A DNA stretch of 64,000 bases from Ktedonobacter robiniae (GCF_016587375.1 NZ_BNJG01000006.1:1-64000), one strand, 5' to 3'. Shown: positions 43,289 to 52,547, counted from the first letter of the stretch. Notes: generated from the letters alone by a model not told the origin. Numbers and translations are program-made.

Positions 43289-45034
43289 CTAGCCCATCGT
43301 TGCCTGTACGCGGTTCACGGCATTGAGGACGGCCTTGATCGAAGCCTGCTCGATATTGGTTGCGATGGCGGCACCGAAGAAGGTACGCCCAGAAGGGGTC
43401 TCGATCTGGAGGTAGGCGACAGCGCGAGCATCCGATCCATGATTGAGCGAGTGCTCAGTATAGGAGCGTACAGTGAAGTTGGCCAGTGAAGCCTGGTTCA
43501 AAGCACGGACAAAGGCATCGATGGGTCCATTGCCGCTTCCGCTCAACTCGTAGAGTTCGCCGTTCAAGATCACACGTGCGCGGCATACTACCTCGTCGGG
43601 AGAACTTGCCCCAGCCTTTTCCGCGTGGAAGGCCTCGAGCGAGAAGGGGCTGGTGCGCTGGAGATACTCGTGCTCGAAGGCATCATAGATCTGCTGGGGC
43701 GTCAACTCATCGCCACGGACATCGGCGATGGCGTTAATAATCTTGCCAAACTCGACACGCATGGCCTTGGGCAACTGGAAGCCAAACTCGTTCTCCATCA
43801 CATAGGCCACGCCGCCCTTGCCCGACTGCGAGTTAATGCGGATAATGGCTTCGTAGGTACGTCCGATATCCTTGGGATCGATGGGCAGATAAGGAACCTC
43901 CCACACGGCATCGGGGGCACCATCCCAGGCCGCCATGCCTTTCTGGATCGCGTCCTGGTGAGAGCCGGAGAAGGCTGTGAAGACCAGTTCGCCAGAGTAG
44001 GGATGGCGTACGGGAACCTGCATGCGCGTACATTCCTCATACACCGCGCGAATCGCGTCGATGTCGCCAAAATTCAAGAGAGGGTTGATGCCTTGCATGT
44101 ACATATTGAGCGCAACCGTAATAATGTCCACGTTGCCGGTACGCTCACCATTGCCAAAGAGGGTCCCCTCGACGCGCTCCGCACCAGCCATCAAGCCTAG
44201 CTCGGTTGTCGCGACGCCAGTACCGCGATCATTATGGGTATGCAGGCTGATGATAGCGCTCTCACGGTGACGCATATGGCGGCAAAACCACTCAATCTGG
44301 TCAGCATAGATATTGGGAGTTGCAATCTGCACCGTCTCGGGCAGGTTCAAGATGATTTTGGCTTCGGGCGTGGGTTGCCAGATATCCACCACAGCCTCAC
44401 AGATCTCCAGCGAGAAGTCGATCTCGGTGAGCGCGAAGCTCTCGGGTGAGTATTGGAAGATCACCTGCGTCTCTGGAATGGTGGGTACGAGATCCTTGAT
44501 GAGCTGTGTCCCACGGGTGGCGATATCGATAATACCAGCTTTATCCAGGCCAAAGACCAGGCGGCGCTGGGCGGGCGAGGTGGAGTTATACAGGTGGATA
44601 ATGACCTTTTTCATGCCCTGGATAGACTCAAAGGTGCGGCGAATCAAATCCTCGCGCGCCTGGGTGATCACCTGCACCGTTACATCATCGGGAATGCGAT
44701 TTTCATCTACTAGCCGGCGGATAAAGTCGAATTCGATCTGCGAGGCGGAGGGGAAGCCAACCTCAATCTCCTTAAAGCCAACCGAGACCAGGAGATCAAA
44801 CAGTTTCAGCTTCTCTTCAACGCTCATTGGAATGGGTAGGGCCTGGTTGCCATCGCGTAGATCAACGCTACACCAGGTGGGAGCGGTGGTGATGGAGCGT
44901 GAGGGCCACTGACGCTCGGGTAGTTCAATTGGAGGGAATGCGCGGTACTTCGTGACGGAACCCTGCTGCATCCCCCCGTGACGGTTGACGGCGGTTTTGG
45001 TTGCCTGTGTGTTACGCATCTGATCCGAAATCAT
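43289..45034 (-). CDS. leuA: 2-isopropylmalate synthase
   Basis: 581 aa, the long LeuA type. Condenses acetyl-CoA and 2-oxoisovalerate, first step of leucine synthesis. TIM barrel with catalytic/metal motif CSVDLRDGNQAL and ISLHTHNDRGTG, followed by the C-terminal leucine-binding allosteric domain (LSGSGNGPIDAFVRAL). I choose ATG 45034 because TTTGGAGG lies 6 nt upstream; the in-frame extension to 45196 is leader RNA. Regulation is by attenuation: leader peptide, overlapping stems and terminators upstream, plus feedback by leucine on the protein. Confidence 0.96.
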   Translation of the reverse strand: MISDQMRNTQATKTAVNRHGGMQQGSVTKYRAFPPIELPERQWPSRSITTAPTWCSVDLRDGNQALPIPMSVEEKLKLFDLLVSVGFKEIEVGFPSASQIEFDFIRRLVDENRIPDDVTVQVITQAREDLIRRTFESIQGMKKVIIHLYNSTSPAQRRLVFGLDKAGIIDIATRGTQLIKDLVPTIPETQVIFQYSPESFALTEIDFSLEICEAVVDIWQPTPEAKIILNLPETVQIATPNIYADQIEWFCRHMRHRESAIISLHTHNDRGTGVATTELGLMAGAERVEGTLFGNGERTGNVDIITVALNMYMQGINPLLNFGDIDAIRAVYEECTRMQVPVRHPYSGELVFTAFSGSHQDAIQKGMAAWDGAPDAVWEVPYLPIDPKDIGRTYEAIIRINSQSGKGGVAYVMENEFGFQLPKAMRVEFGKIINAIADVRGDELTPQQIYDAFEHEYLQRTSPFSLEAFHAEKAGASSPDEVVCRARVILNGELYELSGSGNGPIDAFVRALNQASLANFTVRSYTEHSLNHGSDARAVAYLQIETPSGRTFFGAAIATNIEQASIKAVLNAVNRVQATMG

Positions 45035-45244
45035 CGTATGCCTCCAAATGAAACATTGTGTCGTGCTTGCGCACTTGCTTCTCATCAAAAAAAGTTTACT
45101 TCTTCTCCGAAAACCTGAGCACGCTTGCCGCGCCACCGCTTGCCCCCGAATGGGGGTTGGGTTTCGGAATAAGATCTTAGGAGGCAGGGAGAACATCCTT
45201 GAATTACCAGTAAGTCGTCATTGACTCACCTGATCTCTGCCTAA

Positions 45245-45281
45245 AAAAACAGCCGTGATAATATGCATCACGGCTGTTTTT
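45245..45281 (-). terminator. second terminator-type hairpin in the leuA leader
   Basis: On the minus strand AAAAACAGCCGTGAT pairs with ATCACGGCTGTTTTT over 15 bp with a 7-nt loop and a T-run (45249-45243). It lies 27 nt beyond the attenuator terminator and could be a fail-safe stop. Confidence 0.8.
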
Positions 45282-45301
45282 ACGTCTCTTTGTACAACAA
45301 C

Positions 45302-45342
45302 AAAAAAGCCGTGGACGCTTTAATCTTCTGGTCGTCCACGGC
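45302..45342 (-). terminator. leuA attenuator terminator (stem 3:4)
   Basis: GCCGTGGACG (arm 3, 45342-45333) and CGTCCACGGC (arm 4, 45317-45308) form a 10-bp stem followed by six T (45307-45302). Arm 3 (with GAC next to it) is also complementary to arm 2, GTCGTCCA at 45417-45410, so the terminator and antiterminator exclude each other. Confidence 0.9.
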
Positions 45343-45384
45343 CCTGGGATATGATTGATTCTACGGAGTGGTTAAAGCAACCAC

Positions 45385-45489
45385 TTACGACAGATGAACC
45401 ATATGACCCTGGACGACCCGCATAAGGAGGAGGCCAAGTCCAGGGAGTGTAAGCTCATGTACTTTTAATTGTTGTGTAGCATCTGTCAT
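45385..45489 (-). CDS. leucine-rich leader peptide of leuA
   Basis: 34 codons from ATG 45489 to TAA 45385; RBS GAAGGA 13 nt upstream. The peptide contains LPGLGLLLMRVV: five Leu within eight residues and adjacent Val-Val. Leu codons 18-22 (45438-45424) sit just after arm 1 (CCCTGGAC, 45445-45438). A ribosome starved of leucyl-tRNA would cover arm 1 and free arm 2 (GTCGTCCAGGG, 45417-45407) to pair with arm 3, allowing read-through into leuA. When leucine is plentiful, 1:2 and 3:4 form and transcription stops. Confidence 0.9.
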   Translation of the reverse strand: MTDATQQLKVHELTLPGLGLLLMRVVQGHMVHLS

Positions 45490-45529
45490 GTGCAAAGTAG
45501 AATCCTTCGCTGTCTGTTTTCTTGCTTTA

Positions 45530-45558
45530 ACTGTAACACCAGCACAAGCATTTGTCAA
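45530..45558 (-). promoter_or_regulatory. leuA leader promoter
   Basis: On the minus strand TTGACA (45558-45553), a 17-nt spacer, and TACAGT (45535-45530). The perfect -35 and spacing place the transcript start about 35 nt before the leader peptide ATG. Confidence 0.75.
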
Positions 45559-45584
45559 TAAAAAAAGAGCACTGAGGATAGATG

Positions 45585-45593
45585 TGCTATAAT
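45585..45593 (+). promoter_or_regulatory. extended -10 promoter element for the AraC gene
   Basis: TGCTATAAT gives a perfect -10 (45588-45593) with an upstream TG. No good -35 is present. It is divergent from and about 30 bp from the leuA promoter, so the two may compete. Confidence 0.5.
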
Positions 45594-45657
45594 GAGGAGT
45601 GTTTGGGACATTTGTTCGCTAATAGTCAAGCGTATCTGGCAGACTGGGGGTAACTCT

Positions 45658-46536
45658 ATGGCGTTCCCTGGTGTCCTTTTGCACGAACAGGCGCGGGAGT
45701 ATTATTGGGAGGGGCAGGGGAATGTATCACTAAAATCCTTTTACGCAGGGCGCGCGCTATACACGCTCGGGCAAGGCTACTATGCCGTCGATGATACGTG
45801 TTATTTGCTTGTCAATCAGGATCAGCCATATACGATTGCCATCGAGGCGGAGCAACCAGTCGAGTCGTTGTGTGTGTTTTTTGAGCCAGGTTTTTTGGAA
45901 GATGCTCAACGTGGCCTGGTTACTCCCATGAAAACGCTCCTTGATGAGCCAACCTGGCCTCTTGATCGCAAACTCCACTTCTTTGAACGTACGCACACCC
46001 GTGATCCGCAAATAGCCTCTGCTCTGGCACGTTTGCGGCTTACATCCTCAGATCATGAGTTTGTATCCATAGACCTGGCCGAGGCGATGTACGACCTGGC
46101 CGTGAGCTTACTCCAGGTCCATATGAATGTCTATAAGGAGATGGAGGCGTTGCCTGCCGCCCGCTCGGCAACGCGAGAGGAGTTGTATCGCCGCCTCTAC
46201 CTAGCCAGAGAGTATATGCACGCCTTTTTTGATCGTCCCCTGGAGATTACAGAACTGGCCACGGTCGCCAACCTCTCCCCCACGCATTTTCTGCGCACCT
46301 TTAAACAGGTCTTCCAGCGGACACCACACCAATACCTCATCGGTGTTCGCCTGGAGCGTGCCCAGCACCTGCTTCTCCACACCGACCGCCAGGTGACTGA
46401 CATTTGTTTCTCCCTGGGCTTTGAGAGCCTGGGGTCTTTTAGCTGGCTCTTCCGCCAGCGCCTGGGCTGCTCCCCATCCGCCTATCGCCAGGCAAAAAAG
46501 GTGATTTTGGAGAAGCACGCTGCCTCTTCGTTATGA
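45658..46536 (+). CDS. AraC-family transcriptional regulator
   Basis: About 292 aa; start taken at ATG 45658 after GGGGG, though an ATG at 45592 is in frame. N-terminal cupin-like sensing domain with YYAVDDTCYLLVNQDQPYTI; C-terminal double HTH (EITELATVANLSPTHFLRTFKQ and ICFSLGFESLGSFSWLFRQRLG). Divergent from leuA and its leader, so it may respond to a metabolite in the same region, but no direct link to leucine is visible. Confidence 0.9.
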   Translation: MAFPGVLLHEQAREYYWEGQGNVSLKSFYAGRALYTLGQGYYAVDDTCYLLVNQDQPYTIAIEAEQPVESLCVFFEPGFLEDAQRGLVTPMKTLLDEPTWPLDRKLHFFERTHTRDPQIASALARLRLTSSDHEFVSIDLAEAMYDLAVSLLQVHMNVYKEMEALPAARSATREELYRRLYLAREYMHAFFDRPLEITELATVANLSPTHFLRTFKQVFQRTPHQYLIGVRLERAQHLLLHTDRQVTDICFSLGFESLGSFSWLFRQRLGCSPSAYRQAKKVILEKHAASSL

Positions 46537-46593
46537 GATACTAGCCTCACCCTGATTGGTATCAATAGATCGAAAATGATTGGAGAAGCACGC

Positions 46594-46992
46594 ATGGAGA
46601 AGAGGCCCGCATTGTCCACGGAGATGGTGCATGAGTTTGTCGCGAACGCACATGGTGATTTGCAGCGCGTCCAGGAACTCTTGGCGCAAGAACCTGCATT
46701 GTTGAACGCAGCCTGGGATTGGGGCGGAGGCGACTGGGAGACAGCCCTTGGAGCTGCGTCCCACATGGGCAGGAGAGATATTGCCCTCTACCTGCTCAAG
46801 CATGACGCGCGCATAGATATCTTCGCGGCGGCCATGCTTGGGCAGGTAGAGATTGTGCAAACCCTCTTGCAGGCCTTCCCTGATATGGCCCAGGAGAAAG
46901 GCCCACATGGTATCTCGCTCCTGGATCATGCCAAAGCAGGAGGAGAAGAAGCGGCTCCCGTTCTTACGTTCCTGCAATCTCTTTTACAATAG
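46594..46992 (+). CDS. small ankyrin-repeat-like protein
   Basis: 132 aa from ATG 46594 behind GGAGAA. Two to three degenerate ankyrin-type helices: VHEFVANAHGDLQRVQELLAQEPALLN, then ETALGAASHMGRRDIALYLLKHDARID and AAMLGQVEIVQTLLQAFPD (shown in parts). Probably a protein-protein contact module. It follows the AraC gene by 57 bp. No target is known. Confidence 0.75.
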   Translation: MEKRPALSTEMVHEFVANAHGDLQRVQELLAQEPALLNAAWDWGGGDWETALGAASHMGRRDIALYLLKHDARIDIFAAAMLGQVEIVQTLLQAFPDMAQEKGPHGISLLDHAKAGGEEAAPVLTFLQSLLQ

Positions 46993-47029
46993 CATCCTTG
47001 CCCGACGCTGCGAAAGCATGCGTCGGGTC

Positions 47030-48274
47030 TTACTCCTGGTCTTCCTGTCTGTCTTGCAGACATACGCGTGCCTCCAGGTGCTGTAGGCGTACACTCAGGC
47101 TCGCGATGACGGCCTGTTGCTGATTCAGCGTCTCCTGAAGGTGCTGCTGTTCCATCGTGTGCTGCTTTGTCTCTTTCTCGTAGCGCCCGGTCAACTCCTG
47201 TACAATACGTTCGAGTTCAAGGTGGCTGACCACGACCTGTTCGCGGAGCAAAGCAACACTTTCATCGAAGGCCTGTTGCCGCTGTTGCAGAGCGTCCTCG
47301 TGGGCGCGCGCTGCTTGCTGAAGCTCGTTTTGCAGTTCTGCCAGGCGCGTCGCGGTCTCTTGCTGCCAGGTATCGGCTTGCTCACTCCAGGTTGCCAAGC
47401 TTGTGGTCAGATTCTGATATTGTTGCTGAACCAGTTCTCCCTGCCAGATAATCTGGGTGGAGAGCGTTTGCACCACCTCGTCAAGCTGTCCCGTACGCTC
47501 CTCAAGTTGCTTATGCTGTATGGTGAGCTCGGTGAACAGGGTATGTTGTTCCTCCAGGAAACGGAAGACTTCCTGTTGTTGCTGCGTTAGCTCCTGTTGA
47601 GCCTGAGCGGAGGTTGCCTGGTACTGTTCCACTGTCTCCCGAAGTTGGGTTATGAGCTGCTCCTGGGTGTCCAGGCGCTGGGTCTGCTCTGAGATACGCT
47701 GCTGGACCTGTTCAAACTGCTGCTTCTGGCTGTCTAAGACATGGCGCAGTGTCTGGGCCTGCTCTTCAAGCTGGCCCAGCATCTCTTCTTGCTGGGTATC
47801 CAGGCGCTGTTCTACCTGGTCATGAAAGAGACTCAATGCCTGTTGCTGTTGCTGAACTTGTTCCGCCAGAGCCTGAGAGTGTTGTTTACCCTGTGCCTCC
47901 AATTCCTGGTGAAGCTCCTCAAGCTGTTGTAAAATGCGCTGGTGCGATTCACGAAGCGCCGCTTGCTCGCCGGGGATATTCGTCAGGTTTAACTGAGCCT
48001 GTTCGCTAGTAATGACCGCGGAGTTATCGATGATAGGCGTCAACTGAGCCAGGTCGCTGGCTCGCACCTGGCGTGTACGCTGATTGAGGCCAACATTCTG
48101 TCGACGGACGGGCAGTAAACCGCTCTTAACCCAGCGACGGATGGTCACATCCTGGCGGCGTGTCACACGCACCGCATCAGTAAGCGAGAGCCAGTAGTCG
48201 TGCTCGTCAACCAGTTCATCGACATAGCGTTCCTGTGTATCGAAAGCAGGATGCTCTAACATATCGTGTGTCAC
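47030..48274 (-). CDS. N-terminal HTH protein with very long Gln/Glu-rich coiled coil
   Basis: 414 aa from GTG 48274 with GAAGGAT upstream. The first ~80 residues look like a MerR/excisionase-type winged helix (LSLTDAVRVTRRQDVTIRRWVKSGLLPV). Residues ~100-410 are almost continuous coiled coil rich in Gln and Glu. Similar fusions occur in DNA-binding chromosome-organising or KfrA-like proteins. The DNA-binding and polymerising parts suggest a nucleoid or segregation role, which is an inference. Confidence 0.75.
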   Translation of the reverse strand: MTHDMLEHPAFDTQERYVDELVDEHDYWLSLTDAVRVTRRQDVTIRRWVKSGLLPVRRQNVGLNQRTRQVRASDLAQLTPIIDNSAVITSEQAQLNLTNIPGEQAALRESHQRILQQLEELHQELEAQGKQHSQALAEQVQQQQQALSLFHDQVEQRLDTQQEEMLGQLEEQAQTLRHVLDSQKQQFEQVQQRISEQTQRLDTQEQLITQLRETVEQYQATSAQAQQELTQQQQEVFRFLEEQHTLFTELTIQHKQLEERTGQLDEVVQTLSTQIIWQGELVQQQYQNLTTSLATWSEQADTWQQETATRLAELQNELQQAARAHEDALQQRQQAFDESVALLREQVVVSHLELERIVQELTGRYEKETKQHTMEQQHLQETLNQQQAVIASLSVRLQHLEARVCLQDRQEDQE

Positions 48275-48508
48275 TTGTCTATATCCTTCAGATAGGAAAA
48301 CACATTTCGCACAAAGAAGCTCGAAGTAGAAATACAGTCACAAGAGGCCATCGTACGCGTGCAAGATTGTAGTTTCGCCTCCATACCTGCTCCAATCCTC
48401 TTGCAGTATACAGTATATCTGTGATATTGGCGAAGCCCTCGATTGCATGGCTGAGAAGGCGGATACGCTGGTACTTTTAGTTCTTCAAGCTATGGAGTAT
48501 ACAAGTAT

Positions 48509-49168
48509 ATGTCTACCTCTCAACGAAGGCAAGAGCCGCAACAGCGCTGGCGCGTCCTCCTAATAGGTGGTTCATCTGGAACAGGTAAGAGCAGCATTGC
48601 CAGGCAGCTTGCGGCGCAACTGGCAATATCCTGGCTCCAGGTTGACGATCTACGCCTGGCCTTGCAAAATAGCCGCATCTCCTTCCCTAAACAGGCCCAC
48701 ACCGATGCACTGTACTTCTTCACCCGGCCAGGGATCTGGCGCGGCTCACCAGAAGCACTCAGCCAGGCCCTGATCGCGGTCGGAGAAACACTGCGCCCCG
48801 CCCTGGAAATTGTGATTGCCAACCATATCGAAATTGACGCCCCCTTGATCCTGGAGGGAGACGGCATTCTTCCATCATTACTAGAAAATCCATTGATGCA
48901 CCAGTATAAGAGCAGGGGGCGACTCCAGGCGGTTTTTCTCCAAGAACCCGACGAAAAGCAGCTTTCTATCAATATAACGCAGCGGGGGAGGGGAACTGCT
49001 GGCATGAGTGAGGAGGAATTGCGCACAGAGGCCAGGGCAAAATGGCTCTATGGGCAGTGGCTCGCGCATGAGGCAATGCGCTGGAGTTTGCCAGTTCTGG
49101 AACCACAGCCCTGGGAGACGTTGGGCGCGCGTATTCTTGGGACTTGTTATGAGTGGGAGGAAGGATAG
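48509..49168 (+). CDS. P-loop kinase-like protein (2-phosphoglycerate kinase/AAA_33 type)
   Basis: 219 aa from ATG 48509 with GGAG upstream. Walker A GGSSGTGKSS, then VDDLRLAL and an Asp/Glu at LILEGDGILPS that could be Walker B. The R-rich lid region (NITQRGRGTAGMSEEELRTEARAKW) fits nucleoside-monophosphate-kinase-like folds. It probably phosphorylates a small metabolite. Substrate unknown. Confidence 0.75.
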   Translation: MSTSQRRQEPQQRWRVLLIGGSSGTGKSSIARQLAAQLAISWLQVDDLRLALQNSRISFPKQAHTDALYFFTRPGIWRGSPEALSQALIAVGETLRPALEIVIANHIEIDAPLILEGDGILPSLLENPLMHQYKSRGRLQAVFLQEPDEKQLSINITQRGRGTAGMSEEELRTEARAKWLYGQWLAHEAMRWSLPVLEPQPWETLGARILGTCYEWEEG

Positions 49169-49500
49169 TAAACCTGAGTGCAATTGGCAGAAAATGTGAA
49201 AGAATCGTAGGCCATGGGGAGGAGAGAGGGAGTTGTGAGGTGGTGTATGTGGCGAGAGGTGTTGCATGATGGGAAGATGTTGTTGCAGAAGGAGTCAAAG
49301 AGGTGCTTCCTCCAAGAGGGAAGCGTTTTTTATGGGAAAGAAGAGGAGAAGAGGGATGGAGCAGAAGGCGAGGAGAGGGGGAGAGGCGAGGAAAGCTGCA
49401 AACCGCCTCGCAGTTGCGAGATGTGGGAGGCTTCGACTATAATAAAGACACATTTGCGTCCCAAAAAAACATCTATAGTGCATGTAAAGGTGTTCTTACG
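49169..49500 (+). promoter_or_regulatory. purine-rich leader and promoter of the kinase gene
   Basis: 49195-49400 is strongly G/A-rich on the plus strand and shows no supported gene. A promoter follows: TTGCGA (49414-49419), 18-nt spacer, perfect TATAAT (49438-49443). CTCGCA-gt-TGCGAG (49407-49420) is an inverted repeat overlapping the -35 box, a candidate operator. Confidence 0.65.
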
Positions 49501-51281
49501 ATGCCTCACGATAGCTCATTTATTGGTCGCCAAATAGGGAACTACACACTGCTTGCCAAGGTCCAGAGCGGTAGCTTCGGGAGCGTCTTTCGAGCTCAGC
49601 ACACTATCTTTGATGATGATCCGCCGGTCGCCCTCAAGTTGCTCCATATGCACCTGACATCCCCGCAGGAGCGTGAGGGCTTTTTGCAAGAGGCCAAATT
49701 ACTGCGCAAGTTGCGACATCCCTTCATTCTGCCGATCATTGACGCTGGTATCTATGAGGGTCAGCCCTATCTGTCGACCGAATTCGCCACAGGCGGGTCG
49801 CTTAGCGAGCGGATTCGTGCTCAGGCTGAGCGTCCTTTCCCTCTTCACGAATCGTTGCAGTGGATCTCGCAGATGGGTCAGGGTCTCGCCTATGCCCACC
49901 AGCACGCGGTGATGCATCGCGACCTCAAGCCCGCAAACATCCTCTTCAACTCGCGTGGTGAGGCCCTGCTGGCTGACTTTGGTATCGCGGTCGTACTGGA
50001 GACTAGCAGCACCCGAAACATTGGAGAATTGAGCGGTACCCCCGCCTATATGGCCCCTGAGCAGTACCAGGGCTATGTCGGTCCCAGGAGTGATCAGTAT
50101 GCCCTAGCGTGTATCGCCTATGAATTGCTCACGGGACATCGCCTTTTTGACCTGGAGGCGCCAAGCATTGCAGCCTTCCAATATCATCATATCAACGTCC
50201 AACCCACCGCGCCCCACGTGTACAACGCTGCGCTCCCCCCTGAATGCGAGTTCGCGCTTCTCAAGGCGCTTGCCAAGACGCGCGACCAGCGTTATCCAGA
50301 TGTTGCGACTTTTCTCGAGGCTCTCTGCTCTCCTTTGCAAGATCTCCCAACGGTGGTTCCAGGAGGACAGCAGGCGCATCCTTCCACACAAGTTTCTCAG
50401 ATGAGCGCGAGGGATTACAAACAGCAAGGATTTGAACACTTTAAAAATGCACGTTACGAAGAGGCCCTCGAAGCCTATGAGGAAGCCATTCGTCTTGACC
50501 CCAACTTTGCAGAGGCGTATTTCGCCAAGGGAGCATGTTGAACAAGTTAGGGCGCTTCGAGCAGGCGATCATGGCTTATGATCAGTCTCTCTACCTCAAT
50601 CCCAATCAGGCTGATGTGTATTTCAACAAGGGGAACGCGCTTGATAAGTTAGGACGCTTCGAAGAGGCCCTCACGGCCTTTGGTCAGTCTCTCCACCTCA
50701 AGCCCAATCAGGCTGATGTGTATTTCGCCAAGGGGAGCATGTTGAATGAGTTAGGGCGCTTCGAGCAGGCAATCATGGCTTATGATCAGTCTCTCTACCT
50801 CAATCCCAACTTCTCATCGGCCTATTTCAACAAGGGGAACACTCTAAACAAATTAGGACGTTACGAAGAGGCTCTCACGGCCTTTGATCAAACCCTCCGC
50901 CTCAAACCCAACAAAATTGACGCGTATTTCAACAAAGGGAACGCCCTCAGCCAGTTGCGACGCTTCGAAGAAGCCAATGCTACCTATGACCAGGTTCTTC
51001 GCCTCAATCCTAAGGACGCGAGGGCGTATAACAATAAAGGGATCAATTTCTACGATCTAGGAGACTATGAGCAGGCCCTCATCGCCTATGAGCAAGCTCT
51101 CCACCACGATCCTAATAAAACTTCAGCCTATTATAACAAAGGGAATGCGCTCTATCAGTTAGGAGACTATGAGCAGGCCCTCATCGCCTATGAGCAGACT
51201 TTACGGCTCAATCCAAAGCATCCATACGCTCGTTCTAAAATAGAACGTGTGCTCAATCAGCTCCGTGAACGAGGTAGATAG
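49501..51281 (+). pseudogene. Ser/Thr protein kinase with C-terminal TPR repeats, single frameshift
   Basis: Kinase domain 1-280: Gly-loop VQSGSFGSV, Lys46 in VALKLL, HRDLKPANILF (Asp141), ADFG (Asp159), APEQY. No TM segment, unlike PknB. From ~305 come eight 34-residue TPRs (YFNKGNALDKLGRFEEAL type). After repeat 1 the frame shifts: AAGGGAGCATG at 50527-50537 should be AAGGGGAGCATG, as in the sister repeat near 50732. One G in a G-run is missing. Corrected, the protein is about 593 aa; as read, it is a 346-aa kinase plus a 248-aa TPR frame beginning ATG 50535. Cytosolic signalling kinase. Confidence 0.88.
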
Positions 51282-51284
51282 CAA

Positions 51285-51324
51285 GGAGCCTAAAAATATT
51301 TTCCCAAAAACATTTTTAGGCTCC
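51285..51324. terminator. 13-bp inverted repeat after the kinase-TPR gene
   Basis: GGAGCCTAAAAAT (51285-51297) and ATTTTTAGGCTCC (51312-51324). The T-run inside the right arm lets it act as a terminator for the kinase gene. Because IS remnants begin just downstream, it could also be an element end. Confidence 0.5.
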
Positions 51325-51451
51325 TCAAAACCGGAGAATTTTGCGTGAAGGGCCGTATACGGTGTTTTTGAGGGGTAGGTGAAAGGGCGCGGTCGCGAGC
51401 CGGAAGGCTATGAGATCCCGACCCTGGTGCGAGTTTTTCTGGTGGTGGAGG

Positions 51452-51541
51452 TGGTCCAGCGTGGCCGAGCGCTATTACCGATGGTGCAGAGAGGGGAAAT
51501 GGGCACTGATCCTCCAAGTGCTGCAAGAGGAAGGTCCTTGA
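51452..51541 (+). pseudogene. fragment resembling IS5-type transposase N-terminus
   Basis: A 29-codon frame ending TGA 51539-51541 reads WSSVAERYYRWCREGKWAL, the style of the 'W.tVy.rfrrW...G.w' helix in IS5/IS1182-like transposases. It abuts the IS6 remnant in another frame. Short and unproven. Confidence 0.3.
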
Positions 51542-51861
51542 TCGTTACCGACAAACTGGCCAGCTACGCCCCCGCAAAAAGAGAGAACATGCCCAGCGTC
51601 GAGCATCGCGTCGAGCATCGCCAACACAAGGGCTTGAACAATCGGGCCGAAAACTCACATCAACCTACCCGACAACGCGAGCGAACCATGCGGCGGTTTC
51701 CATCCCCTGGACAGGCCCAACGCTTCCTCTCAGCATTTGGACCGATCCTGGATCACTTTCGGCCCAAACGGCACCGTTTCACAGCAGAAGATTACCATGC
51801 TCTCATGCAGGATCGGTTTCTGGTCTGGAACGAGGTAACCAGGGGGAAAACTGCCACCTAA
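51532..51861 (+). pseudogene. IS6-family transposase, C-terminal remnant
   Basis: 109 codons match the C-terminal part of IS6/IS240 transposases: VTDKLASYAPAKRE, KGLNNRAENSHQPTRQRERTM, and RFPSPGQAQRFLSAFGPI. The N-terminal half with the first catalytic Asp is absent, so it cannot transpose. About 90 bp beyond the stop, GTCAAGTTGACAATACCC (51941-51958) may be the old terminal repeat. It directly adjoins the truncated MFS gene, which it may have interrupted. Confidence 0.75.
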
Positions 51862-51971
51862 CACCAACCATCCTCTCCAAACCTCCGCTTCTTTTCTGCT
51901 CTTCCCCTTCTTCCTAAAAAGCGCTTCTATTTCTCCGTCAAGTTGACAATACCCTTGGACCACTCCCGTTA

Positions 51972-52322
51972 TCACCTCACCAGAAGCCACATGGCGGCTG
52001 ACTGAACAAGTGAAATAGATTGTGTCACGAGCAGCAGCCTGTGTTTGGGGACGCGATCAGCAAGTACCCCACCGTAGAATGAGAAAATCATCGCTGGCAA
52101 GTATTGGAGCAAGCTCACTACTCCAAGCAGCAACGCGCTATGTGTCAGTTGCAAGACCAACCACGCCTGCACGGTTGTTTGCATCCAGGTCCCGACCTGT
52201 GAAATCATTTGACCAAAAAAGAACAGTCGATAGTTACGATGGCGCAGGGCAATAAGCAAAAGCTGGATAGGCATTTGTGGATCACCTTGAGCTAGCTTTT
52301 GCTGCATAGGTACGATTTTCAC
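51972..52322 (-). pseudogene. truncated MFS transporter (N-terminal ~116 residues)
   Basis: Reads an EntS/MFS_3-type N-terminus: LRHRNYRLFFFGQMISQVGTW, TVQAWLVLQLTHSALLLG, SFYGGVLADRVPKHRLLL. About three of twelve TM helices are left. It stops at 51972, next to the IS6 remnant, as if the rest was lost in an IS-mediated deletion. Confidence 0.75.
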
Positions 52323-52334
52323 ACGTACTGATGA

Positions 52335-52547
52335 AGTACCCTCGTCAAGGAGGGCTTCGCCTACGATTTAAGGGTAGCCGGATGTGTTGCTATTGACAGT
52401 GAGGTGGCACGACGCTCTTCACTCGATGAGATTGCAGCAAGCGGAACTACGGCGTCCATTGCGACTCTCTCAACCGAAGAACGGAACGAGGTCGATGGAC
52501 GTTGTTTCAGCGCCTTGGTTCGGACGCGCAAGCCAGTGAACCTGTAA
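52335..52547 (+). pseudogene. C-terminal fragment of an unidentified gene
   Basis: Frame reads TLVKEGFAYDLRVAGCVAID, then SEVARRSSLDEIAASGTTA to TAA 52547, about 70 codons with coding-like composition and no start. I cannot name the family. 52548-53065 shows no supported gene; it holds one copy of the TTGACCCATA motif at 52799. Confidence 0.3.

Noticed and set aside
43289..45196. Longer LeuA start at 45196
   Set aside because: The extension is leader sequence; ATG 45034 has TTTGGAGG and gives normal LeuA length.
45197..45600. T-box riboswitch in the leuA leader
   Set aside because: No T-box 14-nt motif or Stem I pattern was seen, and a translated Leu-rich leader with three exclusive pairings explains the region.
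50541..51281. Repeats taken as a CRISPR array
   Set aside because: The repeats are 102 bp, in frame, and encode TPR helices; spacers are absent.
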